From Pseudomonadota bacterium (GTDB taxonomy: Bacteria > Pseudomonadota > Gammaproteobacteria > JAKAQQ01), in contig JAKARN010000053.1 in NCBI GenBank assembly GCA_021828425.1, forward strand, positions 1 to 8,340: a stretch of DNA of 8,340 bases. Direction: 5' to 3'. Below, one piece after another: positions 6,288 through 8,340 of the stretch. The position numbers and the translations under genes were made by a program. Below the pieces are notes generated by a model. That model was not told the origin of the DNA. It saw only the letters and a list, made by a program, of their open reading frames with translations, and made no database searches. Every line of letters starts with the position of its first letter. Positions within the stretch are counted from its first letter, which is position 1.

Positions 6288-7017
6288 GGAATGGGCTCGA
6301 TGGGGTTGTCGACAGACCGGTTTCCGGTATGTACTTTATGGACGGGGCACGCCTGAAAGCCTCCTGAGTCTATGGAGAAAACCTTCGGTCGGCAAGTCCG
6401 GACCCTCGGCCCAACAGCGGGGAGCGGCAACTTACTTCCGGCATGAGGGGCGGGAGTATGCGTATCGACACTACTACCGTGGGGGCTGGCCGGCCCGTTG
6501 GATTCGCGATCGCTATTTCTGGCTGGGTCTTGCGCGGTCCCGGCCATGGCGTGAGCTGTCTCTCCTTTCGGAAATGAACCGGCAGGGCTTGCCTGTCCCG
6601 CCCCCGGTTCTTGCCGTTGTCGACCGTACGGGGCTTTGGGGTTACCGCGCCGATCTCGTGACCGGTCGCCTTGAAGGACTCAGCCTCGTGGAAGCCATTC
6701 GATCGGGTCAAACCATCGACTGGACCCGTATCGGCGAGACCATCCGCCGGTTTCACGACTTGGGGATCCAGCATGCTGACCTCAATGCTGGAAACATCTG
6801 GTTGGCCCCCGGCGGGGAAGTCTATCTGCTCGATTTCGACCGAGCACGCAAACACCCTCGTGGCACTCCTCGCTTTTTCAGCCGATCTTTGCGACGGCTC
6901 AGGCGATCCCTGGAAAAACAACCGGGAGGAACCCAGCAGGCCGGTGCTTGGGATGCACTGATTCGACATGGGTACGCCCGGAAACCGGCCCTACCTCCGG
7001 AAGCACCGGTTCAATGA
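6241..7017 (+). CDS. kdkA: 3-deoxy-D-manno-octulosonic acid (Kdo) kinase
   Basis: A 258-residue kinase resembling Haemophilus KdkA, which phosphorylates the Kdo residue of Kdo-lipid A using ATP. It has a protein kinase-like fold: RHYYRGG (76-82) is a family hallmark, the catalytic loop is HADLNAGNIWL (178-188, with Asp180 and Asn185) and the metal-binding DFD is at 198-200. In bacteria that carry it, this phosphate substitutes for extra Kdo or phosphate groups at the inner core. Starts at 6241, 6265 and 6286 are all in frame. The last gives a length (243) and N-terminus closest to known KdkA, whereas 6241 has a weak AGG at suitable spacing. It diverges from the GT9 gene and converges with ftsX, overlapping its end by 7 bp, so it is a single-gene transcript unless its promoter lies inside the GT9 gene. 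Confidence 0.92.
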   Translation: MTTDRGSGMGVRFADMEWARWGCRQTGFRYVLYGRGTPESLLSLWRKPSVGKSGPSAQQRGAATYFRHEGREYAYRHYYRGGWPARWIRDRYFWLGLARSRPWRELSLLSEMNRQGLPVPPPVLAVVDRTGLWGYRADLVTGRLEGLSLVEAIRSGQTIDWTRIGETIRRFHDLGIQHADLNAGNIWLAPGGEVYLLDFDRARKHPRGTPRFFSRSLRRLRRSLEKQPGGTQQAGAWDALIRHGYARKPALPPEAPVQ

Positions 7018-7931
7018 GAGGCTTTTCTGGTCAGCTCGATCTGCACGGCCAGAATGGCACCGACCCACCCGAGAAGGGCGCCCACGGACAGGAGAATGAG
7101 ACCCAGATGAGGCGAGGGCCATGCCGGAGAGAATGAGCGGTTGTAATACCGGCTGAGCCGAGTGAGGGGGCCGACCAGGACTGCGAACTCGATGAGCAGG
7201 ATGAGGTAAGCATAAAGGCCACCGAGCAGACCATACCAGCCACCCCGGTAGAGGAAAGGACGGCGTATGAACGATGAGGGTGCTCCTAGTAATCTCAGGG
7301 TTTCAATCTCATTCTGGGCATTTCCAATGTCTAGGCGAATCGTATTACCGATAATGAGAACGGTGGTCAGTGCAAAAAGTACATAGAGGACCTGATCGAG
7401 ACGGTCCAGGAATTGAAGAATACCGTGTAAACGGACAAGCCAGGATTGATCCGTGCGGACCACCGAAACTTCCGGTTGCCGAGCGAGCGCAAGGCTCACT
7501 TGGTGAAGGCTTAAGGACCCCGGATTTGATCGCGTAAAAACTAGGATTGCCGGGAGCGGGTGTCGTCCGAGAAACGAAAGAGACCCCTTGATTCCAGACC
7601 ATCGCCTGAATTCAGAAAGGGCAGATTTGCGGTCGAGGATCCGCCAGATTCGGATGGAATACAGTCGACTCCACTGTTTGGCCAAATGGCGGGCCTCGAT
7701 CCCAGTTGTCGAAGGCTTCAGAAAAACCGTGAGATGAGGGTTCAGTCCCAAGTGCCCCTCCAGGTGGGCAATGTTGTGCCCGATTATCTCGAGTCCGGCA
7801 GGGAGTTCCAAGGCGATGGCGATAACGGTGAGGGTGGCGATTGCCCCGAGTCTTCGTCGCCACAGGAGTCCCAGGCTGGAAATGAACGCCCGTGCGTGGT
7901 GGACCAGGGCTGCTTTCAAGTGAGTCATCAC
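7011..7931 (-). CDS. ftsX: Cell division protein FtsX
   Basis: A 306-residue inner-membrane partner of FtsE. The FtsEX complex resembles an ABC transporter but relays ATP hydrolysis to periplasmic peptidoglycan hydrolase activation at the septum, and links to FtsA in the cytoplasm. Four membrane segments lie near 27-49, 177-198, 229-253 and 276-297. The large periplasmic loop (about 50-176) starts with LGLNPHLTVFL. The conserved cytoplasmic block NTIRLDIGNAQNEIETLRLLGAP (196-218) is present. It is shorter than E. coli FtsX (352), mainly through a short N-terminal cytoplasmic tail, as in many other bacteria. The start is GTG 7931 or, more likely, ATG 7928; the sequence GTGATGA places it across the ftsE stop codon. 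The rpoH gene that often follows ftsX in gammaproteobacteria is absent; kdkA converges instead. Confidence 0.95.
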   Translation of the reverse strand: MMTHLKAALVHHARAFISSLGLLWRRRLGAIATLTVIAIALELPAGLEIIGHNIAHLEGHLGLNPHLTVFLKPSTTGIEARHLAKQWSRLYSIRIWRILDRKSALSEFRRWSGIKGSLSFLGRHPLPAILVFTRSNPGSLSLHQVSLALARQPEVSVVRTDQSWLVRLHGILQFLDRLDQVLYVLFALTTVLIIGNTIRLDIGNAQNEIETLRLLGAPSSFIRRPFLYRGGWYGLLGGLYAYLILLIEFAVLVGPLTRLSRYYNRSFSPAWPSPHLGLILLSVGALLGWVGAILAVQIELTRKASH

Positions 7932-8340
7932 AGGGAGGAGCCGGTGTCTCCGACCAGAGTGCCTTGGTGGAGAGTCAGAATCCGATGGGACATTTTTTCA
8001 ATCAGGCCCAGTGCATGGGAGGCAATGATGACTGTCGTACCGGTTTCGTTCAGTCGCTGGAACAATCTCATGATTTCGATCGCGAGCAGCGGATCCAGAT
8101 TCCCTGTCGGTTCATCGGCAATCAGCAATGGGGGGCGCGCCACGATGGCACGGGCAATTCCCACCCTTTGTTGCTCCCCCCCGGACAGGATTGCTGGCCG
8201 TTCCTGCTCTCGAGACAGAAGTCCGACGGTCTGGAGGGCGCCCCGGACGCGCTGGGTGATCTCACGCCTGGGAGCACCGGTGATCACGAGCGGGAGTGCG
8301 ACGTTATCAAAAACTGTCCGGTCGAGCAGCAAACGGTGAT
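7928..8340 (-). CDS. ftsE: Cell division ATP-binding protein FtsE, C-terminal part
   Basis: The last 136 complete codons of an ABC ATPase, cut by the right edge of the window. The fragment starts at HRLLLDRTVFDNV (just after the Q-loop, whose glutamine lies outside). It contains the ABC signature LSGGEQQR (51-58 of the visible part), Walker B LLIADE (71-76, Glu76 being the catalytic base), the D-loop NLD and the switch histidine in IIASHAL (His108). The DRTVFDNVALPL block is typical of FtsE rather than of transporter ATPases. It powers FtsEX at the division site. The Walker A motif and the start lie beyond 8340. Its stop overlaps the ftsX start. Confidence 0.95.
   Translation of the reverse strand, partial: HRLLLDRTVFDNVALPLVITGAPRREITQRVRGALQTVGLLSREQERPAILSGGEQQRVGIARAIVARPPLLIADEPTGNLDPLLAIEIMRLFQRLNETGTTVIIASHALGLIEKMSHRILTLHQGTLVGDTGSSL

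Noticed and set aside
7560..8339. Long plus-strand open frame of 259 codons
   Set aside because: It is antisense to ftsX and ftsE, both of which have clear conserved motifs.

Overview
The window comes from a GC-rich Gram-negative bacterium, most likely a gammaproteobacterium in the broad sense. It encodes inner-core lipopolysaccharide (LPS) enzymes (heptose epimerase HldD, heptosyltransferase WaaF, a second GT9 glycosyltransferase and a Kdo kinase) next to ftsE-ftsX. The Kdo kinase and the close match of HldD and WaaF to the enterobacterial proteins favour Gammaproteobacteria. The species cannot be named from the sequence alone.

Positions 1-1636 are a graveyard of mobile DNA. A rho-independent terminator (37-67) is followed at once by the 5' end of a group II intron (from about 68), the placement typical of class C introns. 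Its RNA domains are largely recognisable. Its reverse-transcriptase gene is ruined by two frameshifts, an internal deletion and truncation at a perfect 11-bp fold-back hairpin with a GCAA loop (998-1023). Beyond this lie two decayed, divergently oriented fragments that look like IS30-family transposase N-termini (minus strand about 1024-1190, plus strand about 1416-1560), separated by AT-richer sequence with no recognisable gene.

Positions 1637-6287 hold minus-strand housekeeping genes: an AI-2E/PerM-family permease (1637-2710); then, in transcription order, a small CHCC zinc-finger protein (5061-4846), hldD (4849-3929) and waaF (3944-2913), whose overlapping ends mark a translationally coupled operon with a candidate extended -10 promoter at 5146-5154; and upstream of that a GT9 heptosyltransferase-like gene (6287-5205). 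HldD converts ADP-D-glycero- to ADP-L-glycero-D-manno-heptose, WaaF adds the second heptose to the inner core, and the GT9 protein probably adds another heptose.

From about 6241 the Kdo kinase gene runs on the plus strand, divergent from the GT9 gene with overlapping or nearly overlapping starts. It meets ftsX tail to tail with a 7-bp overlap. ftsX and the C-terminal part of ftsE (minus strand, cut by the window end) form the divisome ABC-transporter pair.

I see no convincing undescribed multi-gene system. The points most worth a second look are the rearranged intron/IS remnant with its fold-back junction, the coupling of a zinc-finger protein to the heptose epimerase, and the compact divergent GT9/kdkA start region.
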